Positions 36,101 through 44,799 of a DNA stretch of 64,000 bases are shown here, piece by piece. Below the pieces are notes generated by a model. It ran no database searches, was not told the DNA's origin, and was given only the letters and a program-made list of their open reading frames with translations. How positions within the stretch are numbered: position 1 is the stretch's first letter; each line of letters opens with the position of its first letter. The position numbers were made by a program, and so were the translations under genes. Source of the DNA: Lutraria lutraria (Eukaryota; Mollusca; Bivalvia; Venerida; Mactridae); the NCBI GenBank assembly GCA_964023205.1, contig OZ026851.1:8101637-8165636 (forward strand). The letters run 5' to 3'.

Positions 36101-39100
36101 ACAAAGAAATGTAGAAATGTAAACAACCAAAATACAGTGCAACCTCTCCAAAGTAGGAGTAGCAAAATTATGTCATTGAGACGTTGTTGCTCTAGAGAGG
36201 TTAAATTAATAGTTAAATCATGCAGTGGGAAAAAATTATGCTGTTGTTGAAGGGAGGTTGTTGCTCAAGATAGGGCGGCTCTGGAGGGTTTGCACTGTAT
36301 AACATTTTCATACACCTGGGCTGGTGGGGTCCACTATCTTTGTCGGCTCTCAAAGGGGAATAGTTTTCGTTCAGTCTTCACCAAACTTGGTCAAAATGTT
36401 AAAGGGTATGATATCTCCGCCAAGGTTGATAAATCATAAAATCACCCCTGACACACTTGAGTTATAGCCCCTGATTCTGCAACAAGTGATGAAATAGACC
36501 TTGTCCTTGTACACTCTCTGTGTTGGATAGTTTCCACCCAATCTTCACCAGATAAGTTTAGAAAAAGTATATTATCCTGAAGAAGGCTTAATATCGCAAC
36601 GTTTATAATACATCTACCGTTTATAATACATTTAACGTTTATTATACATTTAACGTTTATAATAAATTTAACGTTTATAATACATTTAACGTTTATAATA
36701 CATTTGAAATTTCAACACTTGTTGTTCTTGTATAAAACTTTATTTTACCATGGAGATAGTTTGGTATGCATTTTATGACAGTATCACTTGATTATTTGAT
36801 GATTTTTTGTTTAGGATATAAATTGGGGAAATGAAATGAAACAAGCGGCATTTAAGGCATTCGCTGCTCTGGGTGGGAATGAAGAGGATATCAGGAAACA
36901 GGTGAGTACAATTCACTTCTTTATTGCAATATAAGGCCACAGACCCACACACTTGTGGTTGTACATCTTCTGTCAGATTTCAACATTTTTCATAAATTCA
37001 TTGTAGCACTGAAAATGCAGTCCCAGTTCTATATCAAGAATGTCATTGTGAGATAGGATATAGGTTTTAATATTGAGACAGTCTAGTTATCCAGTAGAAA
37101 AAAACAAAAAGAAGTCTAAAACAGTGTTTATCTGAATGAGATGGTCTTAGTATATATGTTGGGCACTTTTATACTGAGTATGAAATATACTCCTAGTAAA
37201 CATTGTATTATTACTCATCGACTAGGGCTGTGGATCGTTGGGTAAGTGGCTATCTAATCCAAGCCTCGATTCAGCACTTACAATCCACATATTGAATCAC
37301 AAATCTTTTGTTATCAAGTAACTCATCTAAAACTTAAACATTGCAGTTCAGAAGACAGAAGAATTTAATTTTTCTTTCAGGAATAATGAAATAAAGCAAT
37401 ATAATCTGGCTTAAATTTATATGTATACTCCTTTCCAATTAATCCCATTCTCAAAAGATCTCCTTAAACCTCTTAGCAAAGAGAGTAGACCCTGATGAGA
37501 CAGTATAGTGCATGCGGACCTAAAGTACTACATTTATCTTCATCCACCGTGCAATTGTTAAACCAGTTCCCATTTCATATTGCAGTGCAGTGCTATGTAC
37601 ATCGAGGGTTCAACGCAACAGTGTTGTAACTCATATTGAAATAAGAACAAGTTACGACAGTCTTGCGCTAAGCCCTCGACATGTAAGTTCACTTTCCATG
37701 AGTACTTTCAGTACTTTGATTTTTATTGACAGATTATTGAGATGGATCATCTTATGGAGCATGTTGTGACTGGGTTAAATAGTTCAGACATGAAGGTGTC
37801 TGCTGCTGCTATCAGATGTTTACATAGTTTGTCTCGTTCTGTTCAGTTGTTACGTACCACGTTCCAGGACCATACTGTGTGGAAACCACTGATGAAGGTA
37901 TAGTGATCTCTTGATCATATGTAAAGGCACTTCCTGCCTGCTTGTACCAAACTCTAACCCTAACTAAAGAAAAAACAGATACAGTCAATCCTGCATACAA
38001 AGGCCATCTTTGGTGAAGACAAATCATCATCATCATCATCTTTGATAATGGCAAACAGTCCATCCGGACTATAATGGCCATGCGTGGGGTGTTAGTAAAG
38101 TGATAGATTGTCAAGCCTCCCAAGCTACTCAATCCACCCAGGAGGACATTGACAATGTGATAAAAAAAAAAAAAAAAAAAAAAAAAAAATGACCTTTATT
38201 AACAGGTGGCCCTTATTCAGAGTTTGACTGTATATTAATCCATGTAATATCCATAAACTAGTTGAACCTGACCTTGTCTATTTAATAAATTATTTTGTTT
38301 AAAAATTATACGCTTTACCATAGTTGTGACAGAATTTGTAGCTCACCTGACCAAAGCTTAAAGCAAGGTATTTGTATTCTACTTCGTCATCTGTCCGTCC
38401 ACAATTTCTTCATACGACTTCTCTCCTGAAAAGGCTGTGTCAAATTTGAAGAAACTTCACAGGAATGATTTTTGGCGGTTATTAACAAAAAAGCTAAAAG
38501 AATGTCATTCTATGCAGAACCCTGGTTTCCATGGCAACCACAAGGAAAAATAAAAAAAATCGTCTTGTCTTGAACCACATGGTCTAAAACTAAGATATTT
38601 GTTTATTGCATCACTCTGAAGAAATAACAATTTCAGATTATACAAGAAGGACCAGAAGAATTGTTACAAGTGTCTACGTCTACTTTATGTAACCTTTTAC
38701 TGGAATTCTCCCCGAGCAAAGAGGTAATTGCTGTGTATTCTCATTATGACAGAATTTATTGGGCTTGAGAGAGGGGGCCATGGTCTTGTGGTGCACATGA
38801 TTTGCAACCCGGCAATCCGGCTCTGGGTTAGAATCTCAGTTGCGACAGGTCATACCCTTCCATGAAATTTTGACAAAAGTGACAATTTTCCTTCATATGT
38901 CTGGAAGTTGCCAGAACCTTGTAAGATGGGTAAGTTAGTACTGGTTATAATACTATCCTGGAAAACTGATCAGGTGAACTGGCCACCATTTATGACTGAA
39001 ATATTGTTCATTGTCATATAATAACAGCAAGTTAATACATGTACCTATGAACGAAAACTATCCTATTAAGTTAAGGTTTTATAAGTTTTCCAAATGGTTT

Positions 39101-42100
39101 TCCATTTAATCAGTCTTCGAATTAGTGGGTTTTAGAGAATTTCATTCATAAAGTACATAGTCGGGCAACCTGTCACAAAAAATTAATTCCAAGACTGTTT
39201 AGTTAAGGCACCATGTTGGAGTATTTTTGACTTGTACTTAGTTTTGTTTAATTGTTTATTTCAGTGTATTTTAGACTGTGGAGCAATCACTATACTTGTA
39301 GGTCTAACAAGTAGGTCAGATCCTGGTCTTAGATTGAATGGTATCTGGGGATTAATGGTAAGTAAGACTAGAAAAATAGGGGTTGGGGGGGGGTAAACCC
39401 CTTTTATTAGCCTCGGGGTCAAGGCCATCTCCATGACACCTTACAAGTGTTACCATGTAAATATATAACAAGGTTAAGTTGGAGCACCAAAAAAGGTGTA
39501 ACAAAAAGGTGTACACATTAAACAAAAGTGAAGAAAAATGAAACAGCATGAAATGATGAAAAAAATAAGGTTAACGTATGTTTAGATAATTAACTAGTGT
39601 TTTTGTGTAAGGTGAATCTCTTTCATGGTCCACAACACTTCTTGGAATGATGGAGGAAATGATGTACCAGTAAGATTCTTTCTCAAAGTTGTCAATGTTT
39701 GAGTAATTGTAAAAAGATTTATCTGTTTATCTGTTGTTTAACGCCCCATTTGACGGCTGCGGTAACTTCAGAGCCGCCCCACAGAGAGGGGAGATAAGAT
39801 ACAGGAGAACTGGGTATTTATATCCCTACTCTTTTAAAATACTGTGGAGTCATTAATTTTCGTTGGGTTCAATTTTCGTGTTTTTTACTAAAATGGCTAT
39901 TTCGTGGGGACATGAATTCGTGGATTTTGATTTTTGAAAAGAAATGCCTTATCTCTGCATTTAAATTCATGGGGATTTGATTTCGTGGATGAGTCGACCC
40001 ACGAAATCCACGAAATTAAATCCCCAACGAAAATTAATGATTCCACAGTAGTTTTTCCTGGTTCTTTATTGTGCAAGGTGTGAAGCACCAATACACGCCT
40101 CCCACCTTTTCCAATGATTTTCAAGACACAGTACTTGGCTTGGTAGTTTGGGTGGGGTCTCTGAAAATTTCAAAATGTTACTGAGAATATGGAAAGGTGG
40201 AGTAAAGAATCAAATCCAAAACCAGCATGTTAACTCTAGTGCACAGAGCATCCCTGGGGTGGAGGCTGGGGGGGGATTAAGTTTCATTTTAGTGTAATCA
40301 CATGTTTGCATATATATAAAAATTTGACTGTAGATTTATTTAATATTTTATATTATTTTCAGAATATGACTTTTCAAGTAGAACAAAAAGTGAAATCTCA
40401 AGTTGTGGATGCCATTGGTACAGAACAGTTGTTCAGGCTTCTGTCTGACCCTGATGCAAACATTGTTATGAAGACGCTTGGATTATTGCGCAATCTTTTA
40501 TCTAACAAACCAGTAAGTAGTTTATTGGGTGATTTCCTCAATTTATAGAATTATATGAAGTAAATTTATACCGTTTTACTACATTGTTCAGTCAAATTAG
40601 TGAAATAGATATTTTTTTATAGTTTTTTTCGAGGAGGGGGTTCAAGTACGACTTTTTGTTTTGTCTATACATTGAGAATTTCTGCTGATTTACTTGTGTA
40701 CTCTTACTTGGTGGTCACTACAAAATTACAATGGAAACCTAAAATATGATAAGGATTGTGTGAAGACAGTCAAATCTGTCAATAAAGGCCACCCTAAGGA
40801 AAGACAAAATGTGACCTATATTGACAGATGACCTGTAATTGGACGTCAGTTTGTTCTATATAATAGTTTTTTTTTCTTTGTCCAGTAAAATTTCACATGT
40901 GTGGAAACTGTGCTATAGCTTACAGAAGGTTCTGCTCAGGCGTAGGCCTAAAGGCTTCCTCCGCTGTTAAAGCTAGAAAAATTGACATATGACCATGGCT
41001 GCTGGTGTGATAAAAATGTCGGAAAATTGGTGAATATTTTCTTTGTGTTGTTATTAATTTCTCCACATGTTTTTATTTCAGCATATTGATAGCATTATGA
41101 GTATTTACGGTAATCAAATCATGCAAGCTGTTATATTTATACTGGAAGGAGATCACCCGCCTCAAGTTAAAGAACAGGTACCGTATATACTCGGCCATAA
41201 GTCGACCAAATATGGGTCCTGAAATTGTCTGTAAAATCCAACTCGACTTATGGCCGAGTAACCAAAAAAATATTATCACTTAGACACTTTCAGAGCACAA
41301 AAACACAATAATTTATGTCCGCACGTATTTTTGCACAAACGGGTTGAACTGGTGCACTTTGTAATTATATTGATTTTTTTATATACTACCACCATAAAAT
41401 AGTGGGCGCTATATTGGAGTCACTTTTTCTGTCTGTAGGTCAGACTGCAATTTTGTCATTCTTTGTAGGATTTTAAAATAAGTTAACAAGAATGTTAACT
41501 ATCCTTGCATTAGACAATTTGTTGTGCACAACACCTATGACTGTAGCTCCAAGATCAAGGTCACACATATTTCAGATGAAAAGCTGTACATATAATGTAT
41601 AATTTCAGCCAAAAAGCTGTACTATTCACATATTGTATGTTTTTTTATGATATTTATATACATATCATTTATTATTTTTATATAATATTCTTCTTATGTT
41701 ATTCTTCAGACAATATGTATACTAGCTAATGTGGCAGGAGGGGACCAAGCTAAGGATTATATAATGGGAAATGAAGATGTTTTAAAGAAACTCATGAATT
41801 ATATGGTAATTATAATCAAACTTCTGAACATAGGCCACCCTTGGAAAAGACATAATTTAGCCTTTTGTGACAGGTGACCTTTATTGGGAGGTTATTTGTT
41901 CTATATAATTAAATGATTGCTTTTCAAAAAAGTTCTTTATTCACCGTATGGCCTTTATTCTGAGCTAGCCACAAACACAGGCTTTACTTCATATAGAAAA
42001 CTTTATTAATTAACATCTTTTTTGACATCCCACCAATTATGATTTACTACAATTTACTTTTATAAAAGGACTAACTGATGTATATTAGTTCGCGAAGTCT

Positions 42101-44128
42101 ATGACTGCTTATTGTATAATACCTTTATCTTAAAATCTTTTTTCCATCTCTTGGCTAATTTTTGGACACCCCTCTCCATTGCTACCACTACATGTATTAA
42201 TAAAAAAAAAAATGAAAAAATCATAATTTTATCATCTATACTGATATTTGTATCTAAAGTCATTATTCAATATTTCAGAGCACTAAATTCATTATTTCAA
42301 ATATAACATTGTAATTATTTTGTAAGGATATTGTATGATTTTTCTCAAACTGTATAGAATTAAATGCATATAAGCTAAAGCTTCACTCTTTTTTTCAGCG
42401 ACATTTAAATGTAAATTTACAAATAGCTGCCACCATTTGTATCTCCAACTTAATTTGGAATGAAGAAGAAGGTATTCATCATCTATTATTATTAATCTAT
42501 TTTGTTTTGTTTCATAGGGTTTAAAGTCATTTCTTAAGGCTATTTCAGTTATTTTTAGTAGCTGGTTTACCTAAACCAGTTTTCCTGAACTGTATTCTAA
42601 CCTTTTTGTCAAATTTTCATATGTCACGGTATTCAAATCCAGATTGCCAGGTGGCAATTCCAGCACACTAACCACTGGACCAGAGCTGTGGCCTTTCTAT
42701 TTATTTACGATCATTTGTGAATCTTATTATGCCCCCTTTGAAGAAAAGGGGGTATATTGCTAAGCCCAGTGACCTTCAGCACAAAAATCTTGTCCGACCA
42801 ATTACTAGAATTCGATTTGACATAGGCTCTTCAGATTTGGTTGGGAGGTTGGTCATCATATGTACATGTAGATGACCCCTAGTGATTTTGAGGTCAGTAT
42901 GTCAAAGGTCAAGAATACAGTTACCTAAGTTCAATAGGTCAAAAGTAGAACTGTTACTATCCAGTTGACCGTTAGGAGGACCGTTAAAGAAGTTCCATAA
43001 TTTACATTGCTTATAATACTATTGTTTAATGATTATGTTTCATTTGGTAGAAGTGAAGCTCTTAAAGCAAGACTTGTTTTTTTTTGTTTTAGGTGCTTAT
43101 GGCAGACAAGCTAAGTTAAAAGAAATGGGGATACAAAAATTACTGCAGAATCTCCTGAGCACGAGTGAAACAGTCCTCTTTGAAAAGTTAGTTCTTTTTA
43201 CTGTCTGTAAAATTTATTTGTATGTGGTACTCATACCACAGGACCTTGTGATATTATCTATATAACATAATGAGGCCCCCAAAACATAGTCTGAGCCTCA
43301 TTTATAAACAGGTCTATACACGAGGCTTTGACTTTGTTTTTTGGGGCCTCTTTGTGTTATATTGAAAATATTTCAAGGTCCTGTACTCTTACACCAAATT
43401 TTGAAGACTTTTGACACAAACTTTTAATTGTCTTGAAATAATAAGTAATGTTCATGTTTAAATGATAGTATTTCCTTCACTTTGTAACAATGTACTGTCA
43501 AACTTGATAACTTGGAGGTTAAGCACAGGTTTGACTATAATTGATTAATGATAACTTTTCATATACAATGTGTGTATTATAATCAAATTACAAATATCTT
43601 GATTCTCTAAGCTCTAAAGTCAGTTTTGTTATTAACGTTTAATTAATCAGGCCAATTAACTTGTTGCTTATATGTAAAGGTTAAATGTTTTTTTCAAATG
43701 TTTAGTACAAAAGATTTTATTTTTTATTTTAACTTATGAATGAAATCTTATTATAACTGAATTGAGAATATTCAAAATACAAAATTGAGATTCAAGCTTG
43801 GATATCATTTTCAACTTTAATTTTCCTTGGCCCTGAAGGTACCATAGTTACCTTTGCTGTTTTGTAAAAAAAAATATTTTTTTACGTTCCATATTTTTGT
43901 CAGCTCAAGGTAGAGTTCAGTGTTTGAAAAAAAAGATTGTTTGACTTGTCTGAAGCGACCCTTCAATGACCATAGCTGTCAAATGGGTCATTGAGCAACA
44001 GATAAATTAATAATTTTTTTGACTGGTCAAACATTTGATAATTGTTTTTTCATTCTGGGATACTGTCTTCATTATCTTTGTCATTCTCTACTTTCAGAGT
44101 TAAAACAGCTTTACAGCAATTTTCATGA
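27108..44128 (+). CDS. ARMC8: Armadillo repeat-containing protein 8 (CTLH/GID E3 ligase subunit), 19 exons
   Basis: Scaffold subunit of the CTLH (GID) RING ubiquitin ligase, orthologous to yeast Gid5/Vid28, which in the known complexes docks the substrate receptor GID4. Exons: 27108-27125, 27821-27894, 29651-29722, 30376-30518, 32032-32129, 33343-33435, 33766-33922, 34603-34754, 35858-36061, 36815-36901, 37733-37897, 38637-38723, 39265-39357, 40363-40512, 41082-41177, 41710-41805, 42399-42471, 43093-43186 and 44098-44128. They join without frame breaks to 660 codons plus TGA; vertebrate ARMC8 is about 660-670 residues. Diagnostic stretches are [89 protein letters not shown] and the ending KTALQQFS. 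The protein is a run of helical ARM repeats with no signal peptide or membrane segment. Only the 18-nt first exon is uncertain. Confidence 0.96.
27821..27894 (+). CDS. ARMC8: ARMC8 exon 2
   Basis: Acceptor tttgttacag, donor GTAAGT. Encodes [20 protein letters not shown] and QEAL, matching the vertebrate RHYVDRLFDPDPQKVLQG region. Ends with 2 nt of a Thr codon. Confidence 0.9.
27966..29042. mobile_element. hAT-like DNA transposon, 1,077 bp, non-autonomous
   Basis: Terminal inverted repeats TAGGGCTGAGTATC and GGTACTCAGCCCTA. Flanks CTACCAAT (27958-27965) and CTACCCAT (29043-29050) form an 8-bp duplication with one mismatch, as known for hAT elements. Subterminal GATACGATATTTGATAC-like words occur at both ends. 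Minus-strand open frames of 96 and 75 codons show no transposase motif that I recognise. It lies in the intron between exons 2 and 3 of ARMC8. Confidence 0.8.
29425..29524. mobile_element. 100-bp GC-rich foldback
   Basis: Near-perfect inverted repeat: CATCGTCGGATACCCACGGT and GCTGCCTCCGCTCCGCTACG pair with the right half around a 6-nt centre (CATCAG). It is strikingly GC-rich against an AT-rich intron. Confidence 0.85.
29651..29722 (+). CDS. ARMC8: ARMC8 exon 3
   Basis: Acceptor tctttattcag, donor GTAAGT. Encodes [20 protein letters not shown] and [14 protein letters not shown] equals the vertebrate [10 protein letters not shown]. Confidence 0.95.
29885..30010 (+). mobile_element. Helitron-like fragment ('ttattatgc')
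   Basis: TTATTATGCTCTTTTGCTAA, GTCCGTCCGTAACC and a gap-free match in style to 42725-42990 (TTGGTTGGGGTGTTGG versus TTGGTTGGGAGGTTGG, then GATGACCCCTATTGATTTTG). Confidence 0.5.
30376..30518 (+). CDS. ARMC8: ARMC8 exon 4
   Basis: Acceptor gtattggttcag, donor GTTTGA. Encodes [40 protein letters not shown] and SVSVLLKG; compare vertebrate [20 protein letters not shown]. Confidence 0.95.
30575..30775 (+). mobile_element. Degraded SINE body (family S6)
   Basis: GTTCCAATCCTGGCCGCAGC, ATGTGAAGTTGTCAGTTCCT and TTAGTACTGGTTAGAGTATA are shared with 35565-35820 and 38771-39005. Confidence 0.55.
30776..32031. other. ARMC8 intron sequence, nothing recognised
   Basis: A CpG-richer patch near 31310-31380 (ACCGACCGCAATAATAAGAG) and around 31690-31750 may be old transposon material, but no ends could be defined. 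Confidence 0.4.
32032..32129 (+). CDS. ARMC8: ARMC8 exon 5
   Basis: Acceptor tttccatttcag, donor GTAAAA. Encodes [20 protein letters not shown] and [26 protein letters not shown] is identical to vertebrate ARMC8. Confidence 0.97.
32220..32390 (-). repeat. Family F repeat, reverse orientation
   Basis: ACAGTCAAACCTGTGTTAAC to CACAGGTTTGACTGT; both ends well preserved. Confidence 0.75.
32440..32648. mobile_element. 209-bp inverted-repeat MITE, copy 2
   Basis: ACTGTATTTTCATTTATTTT to ATTAATGATTCCACAGT; the left end is more diverged, the length is exactly 209 bp. Confidence 0.88.
33040..33235. repeat. 16-17 bp minisatellite, about 12 copies
   Basis: Unit TTTTCAGGGAGTCCAG with CAGGGTGTCCAG and TAGGGAGTCTAG variants. 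Each unit contains an acceptor-like TTTTCAG. Confidence 0.92.
33343..33435 (+). CDS. ARMC8: ARMC8 exon 6
   Basis: Phase 0 at both ends, acceptor ttttcgtttcag, donor GTAAGT. Encodes [20 protein letters not shown] and [11 protein letters not shown] (vertebrate [20 protein letters not shown]). Confidence 0.95.
33766..33922 (+). CDS. ARMC8: ARMC8 exon 7
   Basis: Acceptor gatattttgtag, donor GTGAGT. Encodes [20 protein letters not shown], then [20 protein letters not shown] and [12 protein letters not shown]. Compare [20 protein letters not shown] in vertebrates. Confidence 0.94.
34603..34754 (+). CDS. ARMC8: ARMC8 exon 8
   Basis: Acceptor gaacatttcag, donor GTAAAA. Encodes [40 protein letters not shown] and [10 protein letters not shown]. 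Confidence 0.95.
34797..35030 (+). mobile_element. tRNA-derived SINE (family S3) split by a MITE
   Basis: CGAGGCCTCTGTAGTCAAGT, B-box GAGTTCGAATCCC, then the 77-bp MITE, then ATCACATGTGAGGAGCTGTC. The SINE is therefore older than the MITE insertion. Confidence 0.75.
34885..34961. mobile_element. 77-bp hairpin MITE, copy 7
   Basis: CGAGGGCTCAGCGCAACACT to GTTGAACCCTCGA; AAT on both sides (34882-34884, 34962-34964). Confidence 0.93.
35050..35302 (+). mobile_element. Helitron-like element ('ttttatgccc')
   Basis: Body GTCCGTCTGTCCGCGATAAC, GGTCAAGTTTGATTTC and CAGGAGTTATGGCCCC. 3' end hairpin GTGTACTCCAGACAC, then ATTTCTAG and T. Close relative of 17484-17714. Confidence 0.6.
35565..35820 (+). 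mobile_element. SINE (family S6), full length
   Basis: Degraded tRNA-like head (GGCAGTGGCCATGGTCCAGT; AGTTTGAATCTTAG), body TATGTGAAGGAGTTACAGGT, and tail AATGGTGTTAAATCAAATGA. Confidence 0.65.
35858..36061 (+). CDS. ARMC8: ARMC8 exon 9 (largest, 68 codons)
   Basis: Acceptor gtttgttgtag, donor GTAAGA. Encodes [40 protein letters not shown] and [20 protein letters not shown], ending in a basic INRSGKRS. The central part is nearly identical to vertebrate ARMC8; the basic tail falls in the variable loop. Confidence 0.97.
36133..36299 (+). repeat. Family G element, complete
   Basis: TACAGTGCAACCTCTCCAAA to CTGGAGGGTTTGCACTGTA. Confidence 0.72.
36588..36716. repeat. 18-bp AT-rich tandem repeat
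   Basis: Unit AACGTTTATAATACATTT, about seven copies with small changes. Confidence 0.88.
36815..36901 (+). CDS. ARMC8: ARMC8 exon 10
   Basis: Acceptor ttttttgtttag, donor GTGAGT. Encodes [20 protein letters not shown] and GNEEDIRKQ (vertebrate [20 protein letters not shown]). Confidence 0.96.
37603..37679. mobile_element. 77-bp hairpin MITE, copy 8
   Basis: CGAGGGTTCAACGCAACAGT to GCTAAGCCCTCGA; CAT on both sides (37600-37602, 37680-37682). It ends 53 bp before ARMC8 exon 11. Confidence 0.93.
37733..37897 (+). CDS. ARMC8: ARMC8 exon 11
   Basis: Acceptor tttttattgacag, donor GTATAG. Encodes [40 protein letters not shown] and [15 protein letters not shown]. The last part is nearly identical to vertebrate ARMC8. 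Confidence 0.97.
37980..38232 (+). repeat. Family F repeat split by a poly(A)-ending insert
   Basis: ACAGTCAATCCTGCATACAA on the left, GACCTTTATTAACAGGTGGC and AGTTTGACTGTA on the right. The insert is annotated separately. Confidence 0.6.
38027..38190 (+). mobile_element. Retroposed insert with (CAT)n start and poly(A) tail
   Basis: A CATCATCATCATCATC run is followed by about 115 bp of non-repetitive sequence (CAAACAGTCCATCCGGACTA; AGCCTCCCAAGCTACTCAAT) and a run of nearly 30 A. It interrupts a family F repeat. No tRNA head is visible. Confidence 0.5.
38341..38520 (+). mobile_element. 'agctcacctg' element, 5' fragment
   Basis: GTAGCTCACCTGACCAAAGC and CATCTGTCCGTCCACAATTT resemble the 5' part of the family ending in the GGGCCATCATGGCCC hairpin. 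No 3' end is present. Confidence 0.45.
38637..38723 (+). CDS. ARMC8: ARMC8 exon 12
   Basis: Acceptor aacaatttcag, donor GTAATT. Encodes [20 protein letters not shown] and [19 protein letters not shown] is invariant in vertebrates. Confidence 0.97.
38771..39005 (+). mobile_element. SINE (family S6)
   Basis: Head GGGCCATGGTCTTGTGGTGC with GGTTAGAATCTCAG; body GGTCATACCCTTCCATGAAA and TAAGTTAGTACTGGTTATAA. Confidence 0.6.
39265..39357 (+). CDS. ARMC8: ARMC8 exon 13
   Basis: Acceptor gtttatttcag, donor GTAAGT. Encodes [20 protein letters not shown] and [11 protein letters not shown] (vertebrate ALRVNGIWALM). Confidence 0.96.
39841..40049. mobile_element. 209-bp inverted-repeat MITE, copy 3
   Basis: ACTGTGGAGTCATTAATTTT to ATTAATGATTCCACAGT; exactly 209 bp. 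Confidence 0.9.
40363..40512 (+). CDS. ARMC8: ARMC8 exon 14
   Basis: Acceptor tattattttcag, donor GTAAGT. Encodes [40 protein letters not shown] and [10 protein letters not shown]. The last two blocks match vertebrate ARMC8 almost residue for residue. Confidence 0.98.
40766..41040 (+). repeat. Partial family F repeat joined to a SINE S3 body
   Basis: ACAGTCAAATCTGTCAATAA starts a truncated family F copy; from about 40890 the S3 body (ACATGTGTGGAAACTGTGCT; CCTCCGCTGTTAAAGCTAG) continues. Confidence 0.5.
41082..41177 (+). CDS. ARMC8: ARMC8 exon 15
   Basis: Acceptor gtttttatttcag, donor GTACCG. Encodes [20 protein letters not shown] and [12 protein letters not shown]. Confidence 0.96.
41710..41805 (+). 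CDS. ARMC8: ARMC8 exon 16
   Basis: Acceptor gttattcttcag, donor GTAATT. Encodes [20 protein letters not shown] and [12 protein letters not shown] (vertebrate TLCILANIADG...AKDLIM). Confidence 0.96.
41812..41990 (+). repeat. Family F repeat
   Basis: Begins about 7 bp after an ARMC8 donor (ATCAAACTTCTGAACATAGG) and ends AACACAGGCTTTACTTC. Confidence 0.6.
42399..42471 (+). CDS. ARMC8: ARMC8 exon 17
   Basis: Acceptor tttttttcag, donor GTATTC. Encodes [20 protein letters not shown] and [15 protein letters not shown] is a hallmark of the C-terminal ARM repeat. Confidence 0.97.
42530..42705 (-). mobile_element. Degraded tRNA-derived SINE, reverse orientation
   Basis: On the minus strand CAGCTCTGGTCCAGTGGTTA and GGATTTGAATACC form a worn tRNA-like head; the body continues toward 42530. 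Confidence 0.45.
42725..42990 (+). mobile_element. Helitron-like element ('tattatgccccc'), 3' end not found
   Basis: TTATTATGCCCCCTTTGAAG, then TTGGTTGGGAGGTTGGTCAT and GGTCAGTATGTCAAAGGTCA. Same family as 29885-30010. Confidence 0.5.
43093..43186 (+). CDS. ARMC8: ARMC8 exon 18
   Basis: Acceptor tttttgttttag, donor GTTAGT. Encodes [20 protein letters not shown] and [11 protein letters not shown] (vertebrate [20 protein letters not shown]). Confidence 0.94.
44098..44128 (+). CDS. ARMC8: ARMC8 terminal coding exon
   Basis: Acceptor tctctactttcag. Completes Lys and encodes VKTALQQFS with TGA at 44126-44128, matching the vertebrate KAKMALQQYLA ending. Confidence 0.93.
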
Positions 44129-44266
44129 ACATGTACCGTCGACACATATTTCTAGATGGAATTGACTACAAATATTTCATTGTGTACATATGGGTAGTAC
44201 ACAGTTATTTGCGTTAGTGTACCTTTATGCTTGGTCCAGAGATGGAATATAGTTCTAAGTGGTAAA

Positions 44267-44272
44267 AATAAA
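44267..44272 (+). terminator. ARMC8: Probable ARMC8 poly(A) signal
   Basis: AATAAA 138 nt after the stop codon; the first good candidate downstream. Confidence 0.5.
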
Positions 44273-44560
44273 TGCAGATCAAAACCTTATCTTACACCTA
44301 TATGTCAACCATTTCTGTTACCTAATATTTTATTGGGATCGAATAATTATGAAGTGTACCCTAAGCTTGGATGTTTTGTTGACCTTGACCTACTTATCTG
44401 AAGGTCAAACAGTTTCAAGTGCTTTTTGAGAAGTTTTTTATGTGATTTTGTATGACTAAATTATTTGATTGATGGATGTATGATAAATTGATGTAGAACA
44501 AATAGATGAATGGAAGTATCAGCTAGTTTTGTGATTTTATCTGAGATTTCCTGGTAAGAA

Positions 44561-44700
44561 ATGTACTGGGGTGATCGATGGTCTAATGGCTACACACTGA
44601 ACTATTTATTGCCAATCGTTTGTGGGCTCGAATCTTGGCTGAAACTTTCAATATTTCAGGGTGGCTTTTTTCAGCATCACCATCTCAAAACTCCCGAGCC
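44561..44700 (+). mobile_element. tRNA-derived SINE head
   Basis: GGTGATCGATGGTCTAATGG with B-box-like GGGCTCGAATCTTGGC. The body is short and weakly defined. Confidence 0.5.
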
Positions 44701-44799
44701 AAGTACTTTGTTTAGAAATCGCTGGAAAATGTTGAGGCATGTATCGGTTCTTACACCAGGACTGTCAAAGAACTATGAAAACATCTATAAATAGCCGTT

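Noticed and set aside
41190..41265. Inverted repeat CTCGGCCATAAGTCGA / TCGACTTATGGCCGAG beside an ARMC8 exon
   Set aside because: A short foldback is visible (about 41189-41259), but there is no second copy and no clear target duplication, so it was not called as an element.
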